Position numbers and translations under genes: made by a program
Source of the DNA: Rhodanobacter sp. FW104-R8
GTDB taxonomy: Bacteria > Pseudomonadota > Gammaproteobacteria > Xanthomonadales > Rhodanobacteraceae
DNA length: 64,000 nt
NCBI RefSeq assembly: GCF_001617365.1
Contig: NZ_LVJR01000025.1
Span: 1-64,000, forward strand
Direction: 5' to 3'
The notes under the pieces: model-generated
Seen by the model: the letters and a program-made list of their open reading frames with translations, nothing else
Databases searched by the model: none
What the model was told of the DNA's origin: nothing
Part shown: in pieces, positions 1 to 9,982 of the stretch
Numbering within the stretch: the stretch's first letter is position 1
How the letters are laid out: every line of letters starts with the position of its first letter

Positions 1-72
1 GCAACGCAGAATCGAGGTTCGGGACCGGGCCTTTACGGCCTTAACTCAACTGTCCGCGAAAACGGGGTAGAA

Positions 73-185
73 CCCCCTCCCTCCCCTGCTTGCAGGGGAG
101 GGTTGGGGTGGGGTTCGCTCTTGCTCTGATCCTTCAAGTCAAAAGCACCCCCTCCCCACCTCGCCCTGCGCGCAGGGGGAGGAGT
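73..185. repeat. Intergenic palindromic repeats (pyrimidine/purine-rich)
   Basis: Two GC-rich hairpins lie downstream of the MFS gene. The first has a perfect 11-bp stem (79-89 with 92-102) and a 2-nt loop. The second, around 149-180, is less regular. Both resemble the elements at 18119-18262 and 34990-35117, with a CCCTCCCC arm facing a GGGGAGGG arm, so they look like one family of dispersed chromosomal repeats. No gene is seen in 1-195. Confidence 0.7.
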
Positions 186-195
186 GATGCAGGCG

Positions 196-1482
196 CTACG
201 GCATCGCGCCCCGGCTCATCGGCGTCGGCGGCGTCGCCACGTTCACCAGCGGCGGCAAGCAGAACAGCCGCAGCGCGATCAGCAACCCGGCCAGCACCAG
301 CACGCCGGTGAACAGCGCCACGCCGTTCCAGCCGTGCGATGCGTAGAACAGCCCGCCGCTGGCGCCGGCGATGCTGGAACCCATGTAGTAGCAAAACAGG
401 TACGCCGAGGCGGCTTGCGCCTTCGCCGCGCCGGCGCGCCGCCCGACCCAGCTGCTGACGATGGAGTGGCCGCCGAAGAAGCCGAAGGTGATCGCCGCGA
501 TGCCCAGGATGATCAGCGGCAGCGGCCGCGCCAGGGTCAGCGCCACCCCGGCCAGCATCAGTGCGAACACCGTCCACAGCACCTTGCGTCGCCCGAGCTG
601 ACCGGCCAGGTGGCCCATCCACGCCGAGCTGAACGTGCCGATCAGGTAGATCGCGAAGATCAGCCCGACCACCGCCTGGCTCAACTTGTACGGCGGCGCC
701 ATCAGCCGGTAGCCAAGGTAGTTGTAGACGGTGACGAACGCGCCGAGCAGCAGGAAGCCTTCGACGAACAGCCACGGCAGGCCGCGGTCGCGGAACATGC
801 CGGCGAAGCGCCCCAGCAGCGTGCGCCAGTGCAACGGCCGCGCCGTGAAATGCCGCGACGGCGGCAGCGCGCGCCAGAAGACCAACCCGGCCACCACGCC
901 GATCACGCCGACCACCGCCACGCCGATGCGCCAGCCGAAGAAATCGGCCAGCACGCCGCTGATCAGCCGCCCGCCCATGCCGCCGACCGCGCTGCCGCTG
1001 ATGTACAGGCCCATGCCCAAGCCGATCGACTCGGCGTCCATCTCCTCGCCGAGATACGTCATCGCCACCGCCGGCAGTCCGCTCAGGGTAAGCCCCAGCA
1101 GGGTGCGCACCAGCAGCAGCGCGGTCCAGTCCGGCATCACCGCGGTAACCAGCACCAGCAGCGCGGATACCAGCAGCGACGCCGCCATCACCGGCTTGCG
1201 CCCCCACCCATCCGATACGCCGCCGGCGAACAGCATCGCGAACGCCAGCACGCCGGTGGTCAGCGACAGCGACAGCGCCGCGCCCGCCTCGCTCACCCCG
1301 TAGTGCCGGCTGAACTCCGGCATCAGCGGCTGCACGCAGTACAGCAGTCCGAACGTGGCGAAGCCGGCCGCGAACAGTGCGAGATTGGTCTGCCGGAACG
1401 CCGGCGTGCCATGGTGGATGTACGGCGCGGTCGCCTCGACGGTGGGTGGTTCTGCCGCGCCCGGCTCCACGTCACTCTTCAT
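196..1482 (-). CDS. MFS transporter, YnfM/DHA1-like
   Basis: A 428-residue inner-membrane protein with about 12 hydrophobic segments. The loop between TM2 and TM3 (GGVSDGWGRKPVM) is the classic major facilitator signature. Overall length and pattern fit proton-driven exporters of the YnfM/arabinose-efflux type; the substrate cannot be told from sequence. The ATG at 1482 was chosen because upstream extension relies on a TTG at 1518. No partner gene is adjacent, and the next gene downstream lies beyond the window edge. Confidence 0.85.
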   Translation of the reverse strand: MKSDVEPGAAEPPTVEATAPYIHHGTPAFRQTNLALFAAGFATFGLLYCVQPLMPEFSRHYGVSEAGAALSLSLTTGVLAFAMLFAGGVSDGWGRKPVMAASLLVSALLVLVTAVMPDWTALLLVRTLLGLTLSGLPAVAMTYLGEEMDAESIGLGMGLYISGSAVGGMGGRLISGVLADFFGWRIGVAVVGVIGVVAGLVFWRALPPSRHFTARPLHWRTLLGRFAGMFRDRGLPWLFVEGFLLLGAFVTVYNYLGYRLMAPPYKLSQAVVGLIFAIYLIGTFSSAWMGHLAGQLGRRKVLWTVFALMLAGVALTLARPLPLIILGIAAITFGFFGGHSIVSSWVGRRAGAAKAQAASAYLFCYYMGSSIAGASGGLFYASHGWNGVALFTGVLVLAGLLIALRLFCLPPLVNVATPPTPMSRGAMP

Positions 1483-1800
1483 CTCATCCGCCTGCTGCTG
1501 GGTAGGTCGACCTGGCAAGGATAGAGCCGTGCGGCCGAACGAAGGCCAACGCGCGTCGCACCCGAGCCGATCTTACACGCCGGAAATACATGCGCTGGCG
1601 GAAGATCGCACGCTTGAACGCCTGTGTTCCGCCCGACGGCAGGGGCTTCGTCGCGGCATCCGGTGCCGTCTGCCCATGCCGGCCGGAGCCGCTGCGCTGC
1701 GCAATCGAACATCAGACACGGGCCAGCGCCACGGGGCCGGCGCTGGCGCAGGGGTGTCCCGGTCCCGCGTCGAAGATGCACCCGGTCGAGGAGATCGCTC
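1483..1800. other. Divergent intergenic region without a recognised gene
   Basis: About 318 bp separate the MFS gene (minus) from the GYD gene (plus), so promoters for both should lie here. Open frames exist on both strands but have no recognisable domain and look like GC-driven shadows. The only clear signal is a GAGGAG ribosome-binding site 7 nt before the ATG at 1801. Confidence 0.5.
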
Positions 1801-2094
1801 ATGGCGACTTATATCGGTCTTACCCATCTCACGGATCAGGGGATGCGCAACATCAAGGAAACCACCAAGCGGGCCGAGGCCGTCAAGGGGGCCGCCGGCA
1901 AGTTCGGGGTCAAGATCAAGGAGATCTTCTGGACGCTGGGGAAATACGACATCGTCATCATCTCCGAAGCAGCCGACGAGGCGGCGGCAACCGCTTTCAT
2001 CCTGAGCATCGGCAGCCTGGGCAATACCCGGACGCAGACCATGCGGGCCTTTTCCAGCGACGAGATGACCGCCATCCTCGGCAAGATGCCCTGA
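1801..2094 (+). CDS. GYD domain-containing protein
   Basis: A 97-residue cytoplasmic protein beginning MATYIGLTHLTDQG. It has the pattern of the GYD family: an N-terminal beta strand, a helix (KRAEAVKGAAGKFG), then KEIFWTLGKYDIVII, in which the GYD-type turn reads GKYD. These are small ferredoxin-like-fold proteins, probably oligomeric, with no established enzymatic role. A strong ribosome-binding site (GAGGAG) fixes the start. It stands alone between divergent and convergent neighbours. Confidence 0.85.
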   Translation: MATYIGLTHLTDQGMRNIKETTKRAEAVKGAAGKFGVKIKEIFWTLGKYDIVIISEAADEAAATAFILSIGSLGNTRTQTMRAFSSDEMTAILGKMP

Positions 2095-2145
2095 CGTCAC
2101 CGGTATGCCGGCCCGACCGGACGAACCGCCGGCATATCTCCCGCC

Positions 2146-3133
2146 TCAGGCGCTGCGGTCGCCGCGCAAGGCGCGCACTTCCTCGTCGTGCCCTGCCGCG
2201 CCGCGCCCGCTGACCCAGCCGAACAGCGCAATGCCGACGATGATCGCCAGCGCGCCGGACGCGGCGTAGCCGCGCGGCCAGGCCTCGCCGAGGAACAGCA
2301 CGCCGAGCACGGTGGCGAACAGCAGCTCGGCAGCCTGCATCGCCTCCACCGCGGCCAGCGCGGTCGGCTCGCTGCGCACCATGTCGGTGGCGCGAAAGAA
2401 CAGGATGGTGGCGATGGTGCCCGAGGACAGCGCCACGCCGCCGGCCAGCAGCGCCTCGCGCGGCGTGGGCGGGCCGACCGTGATCCACGCGACCAGCGCG
2501 AACAGCAGCCACAGTGGCCAGCTGCACAACGTCATGCCGAACACCCGCTGCACCGCGTTGAGCCGGCTGCCGCAGTGCTCCAGGTGCAGCAGCAGCTTGC
2601 GGTTGCCCAGCGGATAGGCGAACGCGGACAGCACCACCGCGCCGATCGCCAGCCAGTCGCCGGCATGCAGCCGGCCCTGCGCATTGGCCCCATTGCAGCG
2701 CGAACACGCCGGCCACGATCAGCACGCCCAGCGCCAGCGTGCGCCAGGCCAGCCGGCGCCGCTCGTCGCGATAGATCAGCGGCGCCAGCAGCGGCCCGGC
2801 CAGCACGGTGGTCTGGAAACTGCCGGCGACCAGCCACGACGGCCCGCTGCTGGCCGCCCAGGTCAACGGCACGCCGAACAGCACGAAACCCACGCTGCTC
2901 CACAGCAGCCACGGCCGGGCATGCCGGCACAGCTCGCGCGGCAGTTCGCCCAGCCCGCCCTGCAGCGGCAGCACCATGGCCAGCAGCGGCAGCGTGATCA
3001 GGTAGCGCAGGATCACCGCCCACGCCCAATGCCCGCCGCCGGCGACGAGGCTGCGGTTGAGCACGTAGGTAAGCGTGAAGAACAGCGCCGAGACCAGCGC
3101 CAGTCCCACCGCGGCAAGGGCATTCGTACGCAT
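2146..3133 (-). pseudogene. DMT/EamA-family multidrug exporter, frameshifted
   Basis: Read from 3133, the N-terminal half is a clean run of hydrophobic helices (MRTNALAAVGLALVSALFFT onward) up to FALQWG, then turns into arginine-rich nonsense. The missing C-terminal half (AFAYPLGNRKLLLHL to the TGA at 2146) continues in the next frame. Removing one base from the GGGGCC run (plus-strand GGCCCC, 2686-2691) restores one protein of about 328 residues with about 10 TM segments. This is either a recent inactivating +1 insertion or a sequencing error in a short homopolymer. The family contains putative multidrug-resistance exporters. Confidence 0.85.
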
Positions 3134-3242
3134 GCGGCGCCATCGGGCAAAGTACCGAGTTTGGCAAATCGCGCCGCGCTTGCGTAGCCGGCGATGGCGC
3201 GGCGGGCGCGATCCCGCCCCGCCACGCCCGCCCGCGGGCGGA

Positions 3243-4610
3243 TCAGCCGCCGGCCAGCCGCGCCACCACGTTGCGGTAGCGCGCCGCGATGTGCTCCTCG
3301 TCCCGATGGCGGAAGTCGCGCACCTGCCAGCGGCCGCCGATCATCACGTCGCGCACCAGCGGCGTGTTGCCGGCGAACAGGAAGCTGTCCAGCACCGAGC
3401 GCGCGTCGCGCGCGGCGAGCAGCGGCGAGTCGTCGTCCAGCACGATCAGGTCGGCGCGCGCCCCGTCGCGCAGCTCGCCGACCGGCCGGCCCGAGGCCAG
3501 CGCGCCGCCGCGCAGCGCGGCGCGCCACAGCGTCTCGCCCACGCTGTCGCCCTGGCGCCGCGCCGCGATGTTGCGGTGGCGGGTGGCCAGGCGCTGGCCG
3601 TATTCCAGCCAGCGCAGCTCCTCCACCGGCGAGATCGAGATGTGCGAGTCCGAGCCGATGCCGAGCGTGCCGCCGGCGTCCAGGTAGTCGGCCAGCGGGA
3701 ACAGGCCGTCGCCCAGGTTCGCCTCGGTGGTCGGGCACAGCCCGGCCACGGCGCCGCTGCGCGCCAGCTGCGCGGTTTCCGCCGCGGTGAGGTGGGTGGC
3801 GTGCACCAGGCACCAGCGTGCGTCGACCGCGGCATGCGCGAACAGCCACTCCACCGGCCGCGCGCCGCGGGTGGCCAGGCAATCCTGCACCTCGCCGACC
3901 TGCTCGGCGAGGTGGATGTGGATCGGGCCGGTGGCCGCCAGCTCGCTGGCAAGCACCTCGCGCAGCGCCGCCTCCGGCACCGCGCGCAGCGAATGCAGCG
4001 CGATGCCCACGCACACCTCGTCGCCCTGCTGCCGGCGCAGCGTTTCCAGCAGGCGCAGCCAGGCGTCGACGGCATGGCCGAAACGGCGCTGGCGCGCGAC
4101 CAGCGCACGGCCGTCGAAGCCGCCGCTGATGTACAGCACCGGCAGCAGGGTCAGGCCGATGCCGGCCTCGCGCGCCGCCTCGATGAGCGCCAGCGACATC
4201 GCTTCGGCCGGTGCGTACGGCGTGCCGTCCGGCTGGTGGTGCAGGTAGTGGAACTCGCAGACGCTGGTGTAGCCGGCCTTGAGCATCTCGACGTAGAGCT
4301 GGGCGGCGATCGCCTTGAGTTCATCCGGGCCGATCGTGGCGGCGAACGCATACATCGTCTCGCGCCAGCTCCAGAAACTGTCCTCGGCCTTGCCGCGGCG
4401 CTCGGCCAGGCCGGCCATCGCGCGCTGGAACGCGTGCGAGTGCAGGTTCGGCATGCCGGGCAGCACCCAGCGGCCGAGTGCCGTGCCGCCCGGCTCCGCC
4501 GTGGCCTGCAGCCGCCCGCCCGCGTCCACGCCCAGCGCGGCACCGGCCTGCCAGCCGTCGGCGCGCCACGCGTGGCCGGCCTTGAAGTGGGCTATGGCGT
4601 TGCTGCTCAT
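3243..4610 (-). CDS. hutF: Formimidoylglutamate deiminase
   Basis: HutF hydrolyses N-formimidoyl-L-glutamate to N-formyl-L-glutamate and ammonia in the five-step histidine degradation route. The 455-residue protein is an amidohydrolase barrel: metal ligands HxH at 57 and 59 (NLHSHAF), a later His in HIHLAEQ, another in LVHATHL, and the metal-binding Asp in GIGSDSH. The start at 4610 (MSSNAIAHF) is preferred over upstream extensions, which are not family-like. hutI lies 3 kb away on the other strand; hutH, hutU and hutG are not in the window. Confidence 0.92.
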   Translation of the reverse strand: MSSNAIAHFKAGHAWRADGWQAGAALGVDAGGRLQATAEPGGTALGRWVLPGMPNLHSHAFQRAMAGLAERRGKAEDSFWSWRETMYAFAATIGPDELKAIAAQLYVEMLKAGYTSVCEFHYLHHQPDGTPYAPAEAMSLALIEAAREAGIGLTLLPVLYISGGFDGRALVARQRRFGHAVDAWLRLLETLRRQQGDEVCVGIALHSLRAVPEAALREVLASELAATGPIHIHLAEQVGEVQDCLATRGARPVEWLFAHAAVDARWCLVHATHLTAAETAQLARSGAVAGLCPTTEANLGDGLFPLADYLDAGGTLGIGSDSHISISPVEELRWLEYGQRLATRHRNIAARRQGDSVGETLWRAALRGGALASGRPVGELRDGARADLIVLDDDSPLLAARDARSVLDSFLFAGNTPLVRDVMIGGRWQVRDFRHRDEEHIAARYRNVVARLAGG

Positions 4611-4693
4611 GGTTCCGGCTCCGGATGACGATGCCGCGCAGTGTAACCGGCCCGATGAAATCGCCTTCACCCCGCCGCGGGCATACTCCGGCG

Positions 4694-6253
4694 ATGGTCA
4701 GGAAAAACAGCGAAAACAAGCCGAAACTGCTGCTGCGCCAGGCCGTGCCCGCCGACGTGCCGGCCCTGGTCGAGCTCACCGCCCGGGTCTACACGCCCGA
4801 ATGGGGCCACTCGGCGGAGATGCTGCGCTCGCAGCAGACGCACTTCCCGGAAGGCCAGTTCGTGGTCGAGTACGAGGGCGCGATCGTGGGCTACTGCGCC
4901 ACCTTCCGTATCGACGAGGCCACCGCGCTGGCGCCGCATACCTGGATGCAGGTCACCGGCGGCGGCATGGGTTCGCGCCACAAGCCGGACGGCAACTGGC
5001 TGTACGGCATGGAGGTGGTGGTGCATCCGGACTACCGCGGCATGCGCATCGGCCAGCGGCTGTACCAGGCGCGCAAGCGGCTGTGCGTCGACCTGAAGCT
5101 GCGCGGCATCGTGTTCGGCGGGCGCATCCCGGGGCTGGCGCGAAACGTCGCGCGCTATGGCGACGCCGCGTCCTACGTGCAGGCGGTGGTGGAGGGCCGC
5201 CGGCGCGACCCCACGCTGAGCTTCCAGCTGTCCAACGACTTCGAGGTGATCGGCCTGCTGCGCGCCTACGTGCCGTCCGACCACGAATCGCTGGGCTACG
5301 CGGCGCACCTGGTCTGGCGCAACCCGCAGCTGCTCGACCAGCCCGACATCCCGCCGATCACCTCGGCACGGCTGCTGCCCGACTCGGTGCGGGTGGCTTC
5401 GGTGCAATACCAGCAGCGCCGGATCACCTCGTTCGAGGAATTCGCCACCCAGGTCGAGTACTTCACCGACATCGCCGCCGAGTACAGCGCCGACTTCGTC
5501 ACCTTCCCCGAACTGATCACGCTGCAGTTGCTGTCGATCGAGAACACGGAACTGTCGCCGGTGGAGTCGATCCGCAAGCTGAGCCAGTACACGCCGCAGG
5601 TGAAGGAACTGTTCAGCCGCCTGGCGGTGCACTACAACATCAACATCATCGCCGGCACCCATCCCACCGAGCAGGCCAACGGCGACATCCACAACGTCTG
5701 CTACGTGTGCCTGCGCGACGGCTCGCTGCACGAGCGCGAGAAGCTGCACCCCACGCCGAGCGAGCGCAACGTGTGGAACATCACCGGCGGCGACAGCGCG
5801 GCCACCGTGCAGACCGACTGCGGCCCGATCGGCGTGATGATCTGCTACGACGCGGAGTTCCCCGAGGTGGCGCGCTACCTGGTCGACCAGGGCGCACTGA
5901 TCCTGTTCGTGCCGTTCTGCACCGACGTGCGCGAGGGCTACCTGCGCGTGCGCTACTGCGCGCAGGCGCGCGCCATCGAGAACCAGTGCTACGTGGTGCT
6001 GTCCGGCAACGTGGGCAACCTGCCGGGCGTCAACAACTTCGACATCCAGTACGGCCAGAGCTGCATCCTCACCCCCAGCGACTTCCCGTTCGCGCGCGAC
6101 GGCATCGCCGCCGATTCCACGCCGAACATCGAGACCGTGCTGTTCGCCGACCTGCGCCTGGAAAGCCTGGCCAGCGCACGCAACGCCGGCGCGGTGCAGA
6201 ACCTCAAGGACCGCCGCTTCGACCTGTACGAGACGCGCTGGCGGCCGCGTTGA
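4694..6253 (+). CDS. GNAT acetyltransferase - carbon-nitrogen hydrolase fusion
   Basis: A 519-residue two-domain protein. Residues about 10-210 form a GNAT acetyltransferase with an acetyl-CoA loop-like segment (HPDYRGMRIGQRLY). Residues about 232-505 form a nitrilase-superfamily amidohydrolase with its triad visible: Glu273 (FPELI), Lys350 (EREKLHP) and Cys384 (MICYDAEFPE). Such fusions recur in bacteria, but the natural substrate is unknown; linked acetylation and amide hydrolysis is an inference. It is divergent from hutF with only 83 bp between them. The start at 4694 (MVRKNSENK) is the most plausible. Confidence 0.88.
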   Translation: MVRKNSENKPKLLLRQAVPADVPALVELTARVYTPEWGHSAEMLRSQQTHFPEGQFVVEYEGAIVGYCATFRIDEATALAPHTWMQVTGGGMGSRHKPDGNWLYGMEVVVHPDYRGMRIGQRLYQARKRLCVDLKLRGIVFGGRIPGLARNVARYGDAASYVQAVVEGRRRDPTLSFQLSNDFEVIGLLRAYVPSDHESLGYAAHLVWRNPQLLDQPDIPPITSARLLPDSVRVASVQYQQRRITSFEEFATQVEYFTDIAAEYSADFVTFPELITLQLLSIENTELSPVESIRKLSQYTPQVKELFSRLAVHYNINIIAGTHPTEQANGDIHNVCYVCLRDGSLHEREKLHPTPSERNVWNITGGDSAATVQTDCGPIGVMICYDAEFPEVARYLVDQGALILFVPFCTDVREGYLRVRYCAQARAIENQCYVVLSGNVGNLPGVNNFDIQYGQSCILTPSDFPFARDGIAADSTPNIETVLFADLRLESLASARNAGAVQNLKDRRFDLYETRWRPR

Positions 6254-6278
6254 CGGGGCAGTCTGCGATAATCGCGCC

Positions 6279-7748
6279 ATGTCCGAGTCGCCCGAACCCG
6301 CAGCGAAGTCAGCCAACCCGCGTCTGCAGGCGCTGCTCGGCCACGAATTCTTCGCGCCGCACCACTGGAAACGCCGGCTGGTGCTGTGGTCCGGCGCCGT
6401 GCTGGTGGCGCTGGCGGCGATCCTGTTCGCCAAGGCCAGCACCTGGTCCTACCACTTGTTCCTCGGCATCCTCGGCCACGGCAGCTGGATCCCGCTGGTG
6501 CTCACCCCGCTGGTGTTCGGCCTGCTCGCCTGGGCCACCGAGGGGCGCCTGCGCGCCACCCGCGGCAGCGGCATCCCGCAGGTGATCGCCACGCTGCATG
6601 TCGAGGACGCGGGTTTCCGCACGCGGATGCTGGCGCTGCCGATCGCCGCAGGCAAGATGGCGCTGACCCTGATCGCGCTGGCCGCTGGCGCCTCGATCGG
6701 CCGCGAGGGGCCGACCGTGCACGTCAGCGCCGGGCTGTTCTATTCGCTGGGCCGCCGCTTCGGCTTCAGCGACCCCAAGGCTGCCTCGCGCTTCATCCTG
6801 GCCGGCGGCGCCGCCGGCATCGCGGCCGCGTTCAACACGCCGCTGGCCGGCGTGGTGTTCGCGATCGAGGAGCTGGCCGGCACCTTCGAGCACCGCTTCA
6901 GCGGCCTGCTGCTCACCGCGGTGATCATCGGCGGCGTGGTTTCGCTGGGCATCATGGGCAACTACTCGTACTTCGGCGAAGTCGAGGCCAGCCTGCCGCT
7001 GGGCCACGCCTGGCTCGCCGTGCTGCTGACCGGCGTGGTCGGCGGCCTGCTCGGCGGGCTGTTCGCGCGGCTGATCCTGCTCAGCCGGCACGGCCCGCTG
7101 GCGCAGGTCGGCCGCCTGCGCGCACGCTGGCCGGTCGCCTTCGCCGCGGCTTGCGGCCTGGCGCTGGCGCTGCTCGGCGTATGCACGCACGGCAGCGTCT
7201 ACGGCACCGGCTACGACCAGGCCCGCGCGATCGTGCAGGGTACGGCCGGCATGCCGGACCAGGGTTTCGGCATCGCCAAGCTCGCGGCCAACGTGGTCTC
7301 GTACTGGGCCGGCATCCCCGGCGGCATCTTCTCGCCGGCGCTGGCGGTCGGCGCCGGCCTGGGCCAGAACATCGCGCACTTCCTGCCCGGCGCTCCCGCC
7401 GCCGCGGTGGTGCTGCTGGGCATGAGCGCGTATCTGGCCGGCGTCACCGGCGCGCCGCTGACCTCGGCGGTGATCGCGATGGAGCTGACCGACAACCAGG
7501 ACATGGTGATCCCGATCATGGCCGCGTGCCTGCTCGCCCGCGCCGCGTCGTCGCTGTTCTGCCCCACGCCGGTGTACCGCGATTTCGCCGAACGCATGGT
7601 GCAGGACTTCGAACGCCGGCAGGCCAGCCCTCCGCCGGCCGACGAAGCCGGGGACGAACCGGACGAGCCGCTGCCGCCCGGCGGCCACACCAGCGCGTTC
7701 GGCGAGCCGGTCGCGCCGACCCGGCCGCAGGCACCCGGGCAACCCTGA
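6279..7748 (+). CDS. clcA: ClC-type chloride channel/transporter
   Basis: A 489-residue inner-membrane protein of the voltage-gated chloride channel family. The selectivity-filter motifs are present: GSGIP at 96-100, GREGP at 141-145 with the gating Glu143, [13 protein letters not shown], and the conserved Tyr in PTPVYRDF. The internal proton-glutamate region ([10 protein letters not shown]) keeps the EE pair seen in E. coli ClcA, which favours a Cl-/H+ antiporter over a passive channel. The C-terminal ~50 residues are a Pro-rich cytoplasmic tail without CBS domains. It starts 25 bp after the fusion gene and ends 25 bp before hutI, so the three may be co-transcribed. Confidence 0.93.
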   Translation: MSESPEPAAKSANPRLQALLGHEFFAPHHWKRRLVLWSGAVLVALAAILFAKASTWSYHLFLGILGHGSWIPLVLTPLVFGLLAWATEGRLRATRGSGIPQVIATLHVEDAGFRTRMLALPIAAGKMALTLIALAAGASIGREGPTVHVSAGLFYSLGRRFGFSDPKAASRFILAGGAAGIAAAFNTPLAGVVFAIEELAGTFEHRFSGLLLTAVIIGGVVSLGIMGNYSYFGEVEASLPLGHAWLAVLLTGVVGGLLGGLFARLILLSRHGPLAQVGRLRARWPVAFAAACGLALALLGVCTHGSVYGTGYDQARAIVQGTAGMPDQGFGIAKLAANVVSYWAGIPGGIFSPALAVGAGLGQNIAHFLPGAPAAAVVLLGMSAYLAGVTGAPLTSAVIAMELTDNQDMVIPIMAACLLARAASSLFCPTPVYRDFAERMVQDFERRQASPPPADEAGDEPDEPLPPGGHTSAFGEPVAPTRPQAPGQP

Positions 7749-7773
7749 GCATCCACACGGAATCGGTGCCGAC

Positions 7774-9003
7774 ATGAGCGAGACCCGCTGGGATCGACTG
7801 CTGCTGAATGCCACCCTGGCCACGTTCGCCGGCGACGCGCCGTACGGACTGATCGGGCACGGCGCGATCGCGCTGCATCACGGCCGCATCGCCTGGGTCG
7901 GACGCATGGACGCGCTGCCGGACGCCCCCGGCGCGCTCGCCGCCACGGTCGAGTCGCTGGACGGCGCCCTGGTCACGCCGGGACTGGTCGACTGCCATAC
8001 CCACCTGGTGTTCGGCGGCGACCGCGCGCACGAATTCGAGCTGCGCCTGAACGGCGCCAGCTACGAGGAGATCGCCCGCGCCGGTGGCGGCATCGTCTCC
8101 AGCGTCAACGCCACCCGCGCCGCCAGCGAGGAACAGTTGTTCGCGCAATCGCTACCGCGCGCCCAGGCGTTGCTGGCCGACGGCGTCACCACGCTGGAGA
8201 TCAAATCCGGCTACGGACTGGAGCTGGAGACCGAGCGCCGCATGCTGCGCGTGGCGCGCCGGCTCGGTCGCGAGCTGGGGCTCGGCGTGCGCACCAGCTT
8301 CCTCGGCCTGCATGCGCTGCCGCCGGAATACCGGGACCGGCGCGACGATTACGTGGCGCTGGTCTGCGACGCCATGCTGCCGGCGCTCGCCGCCGAGGGC
8401 CTGGTCGATGCGGTCGACGCGTTCTGCGAAGGCATCGGCTTCAGCCGCGAGGAAACCCGCCGCGTGTTCGAGCGCGCGAAACAGCTCGGCCTGCCGGTGA
8501 AGCTGCATGCGGAGCAGTTGTCCGATCTCGGTGGCGCGGCGCTGGTCGCCGAATACGGCGGACTCTCCGCGGACCACCTGGAACACCTCGGCGAATCCGG
8601 CATCGCGGCGATGGCGCAGGCCGGCACCGTCGCCGTGCTGCTGCCCGGCGCGTTCTACGCGTTGCGCGAAACGCGGCTGCCGCCGGTGGCGGCGCTGCGC
8701 GAACACGGCGTGCCGATCGCGATCGCCACCGACTGCAACCCCGGCACCTCGCCGCTGCTGTCGCTGCGGCTGGCCGCCGGCATGGCCTGCACGCTGTTCC
8801 GGCTGACTCCGGAGGAAGCGTTGCGCGGCATCACCGTCAACGCCGCCCGCGCGCTGGGCCTGCACGACCGCGGCACGCTGGCCGTCGGCCAGCGCGCCGA
8901 CCTGGCGATGTGGAACGCGCGCCAGCCCGCCGAGCTGTGCTACTGGACCGGCGGCCCGTTGGTACGGGAAATCTGGATCGGCGGTGAATCAGCCGCGGTA
9001 TGA
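7774..9003 (+). CDS. hutI: Imidazolonepropionase
   Basis: HutI opens the imidazolone ring of 4-imidazolone-5-propanoate to give N-formimidoyl-L-glutamate, the substrate of HutF encoded nearby. The 409-residue amidohydrolase shows the metal site HTH (His75, His77 in [11 protein letters not shown]), the substrate motif EIKSGYGL, the later ligand His in LPVKLHAEQ, and the Asp in [11 protein letters not shown]. Its 3' end overlaps the 3' end of lpxK on the other strand by 15 bp. Histidine catabolism is only partly encoded here. Confidence 0.95.
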   Translation: MSETRWDRLLLNATLATFAGDAPYGLIGHGAIALHHGRIAWVGRMDALPDAPGALAATVESLDGALVTPGLVDCHTHLVFGGDRAHEFELRLNGASYEEIARAGGGIVSSVNATRAASEEQLFAQSLPRAQALLADGVTTLEIKSGYGLELETERRMLRVARRLGRELGLGVRTSFLGLHALPPEYRDRRDDYVALVCDAMLPALAAEGLVDAVDAFCEGIGFSREETRRVFERAKQLGLPVKLHAEQLSDLGGAALVAEYGGLSADHLEHLGESGIAAMAQAGTVAVLLPGAFYALRETRLPPVAALREHGVPIAIATDCNPGTSPLLSLRLAAGMACTLFRLTPEEALRGITVNAARALGLHDRGTLAVGQRADLAMWNARQPAELCYWTGGPLVREIWIGGESAAV

Positions 9004-9972
9004 GGCCGCGATCCGCTCGGCCAGCGCAGCGAAGAACGCCGCCGGCAGTTCGGCGCGGACCGGCACCCGCCACCAGTTCGCCTGGGCGAAGCGCCGGCAT
9101 TTGACCGCATCCTTGTCGGTCATCAGCACCGGCAGGCCGTCCGCGAAATCCAGGTCCACCGGGACGAAACCGTGGTGGTCGGCGAACGCGTGCTCGACGA
9201 CCTCGATGCCGGCGACGCGCAGGCTGTCGAAGAAACGCCGCGGGTTGCCGATGGCCGCCACCGCGTGGACACGCCGGCCGCTGAAGTCCGCCAACGCCTG
9301 CTGCCGGCCATCGGCCAGGGCCACCGTTTCGCCGCCGCGCAGCTGCATCGGGTATTCGCCCGCCCCGGCCGGGCCGCCATTGCACACGCGCAGGTCGACG
9401 CGCTGCAGCCGGGCCAGCGGCTCGCGCAACGGCCCGGCCGGAAGCAACCGGCAATTGCCGAAGCGGCGCACGCCGTCGATCACGCAGATTTCCACGTCGC
9501 GCGCCAGGCGGTAGTGCTGCAGGCCGTCGTCGGCGACCAGCACGTCGCAGCCGGCATCGAGCAGCAGCCGCGCCGCGGCCGGGCGGTCGCGCCCCACCGC
9601 CACCGGCACGCCGCCGGCGCGGATCAGGCACGGTTCGTCGCCGACCTGCGCGGGATCCGGCGCATCGCCGAGCAGCAGCGGTTCGCGCCGGCTGCCGCCG
9701 TAGCCGCGGCTGACCACGCCGGGCCGGTAACCGCGTTCGCGCAGGGCTTCGACCACGGCGATCGTCAGCGGCGTCTTGCCGGTGCCGCCCACGCTGAGGT
9801 TGCCGATCACCACGACGGGCACCGGCAGGCGCACGCTGCGCAACCAGCCGGCTTGATAGAGCGCGCGGCGCAGACGCGCCGCGCCGCCGTACAGCGTCGC
9901 CAGCGGCCGCGCCCACCACGGTGCCCGGCCGACGCCGTACCAGGCTGATTCGAGCGTGTCGATCAGCGCCAT
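8989..9972 (-). CDS. lpxK: Tetraacyldisaccharide 4'-kinase
   Basis: LpxK phosphorylates the 4' position of the lipid A disaccharide at the inner face of the cytoplasmic membrane. The 327-residue protein has the N-terminal membrane-associated segment and a P-loop [11 protein letters not shown] (57-67), followed by the [11 protein letters not shown] motif typical of the family. It sits 10 bp after msbA, which exports the finished core-lipid A, so the two act in one pathway and are probably co-transcribed. Length matches the family (about 325-345). Confidence 0.95.
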   Translation of the reverse strand: MALIDTLESAWYGVGRAPWWARPLATLYGGAARLRRALYQAGWLRSVRLPVPVVVIGNLSVGGTGKTPLTIAVVEALRERGYRPGVVSRGYGGSRREPLLLGDAPDPAQVGDEPCLIRAGGVPVAVGRDRPAAARLLLDAGCDVLVADDGLQHYRLARDVEICVIDGVRRFGNCRLLPAGPLREPLARLQRVDLRVCNGGPAGAGEYPMQLRGGETVALADGRQQALADFSGRRVHAVAAIGNPRRFFDSLRVAGIEVVEHAFADHHGFVPVDLDFADGLPVLMTDKDAVKCRRFAQANWWRVPVRAELPAAFFAALAERIAASYRG

Positions 9973-9982
9973 GGAAGCTCCC

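Noticed and set aside
4611-4670. Longer start for hutF at 4670
   Set aside because: The extra 20 residues are not family-like and overlap the divergent promoter region; MSSNAIAHF at 4610 fits better.
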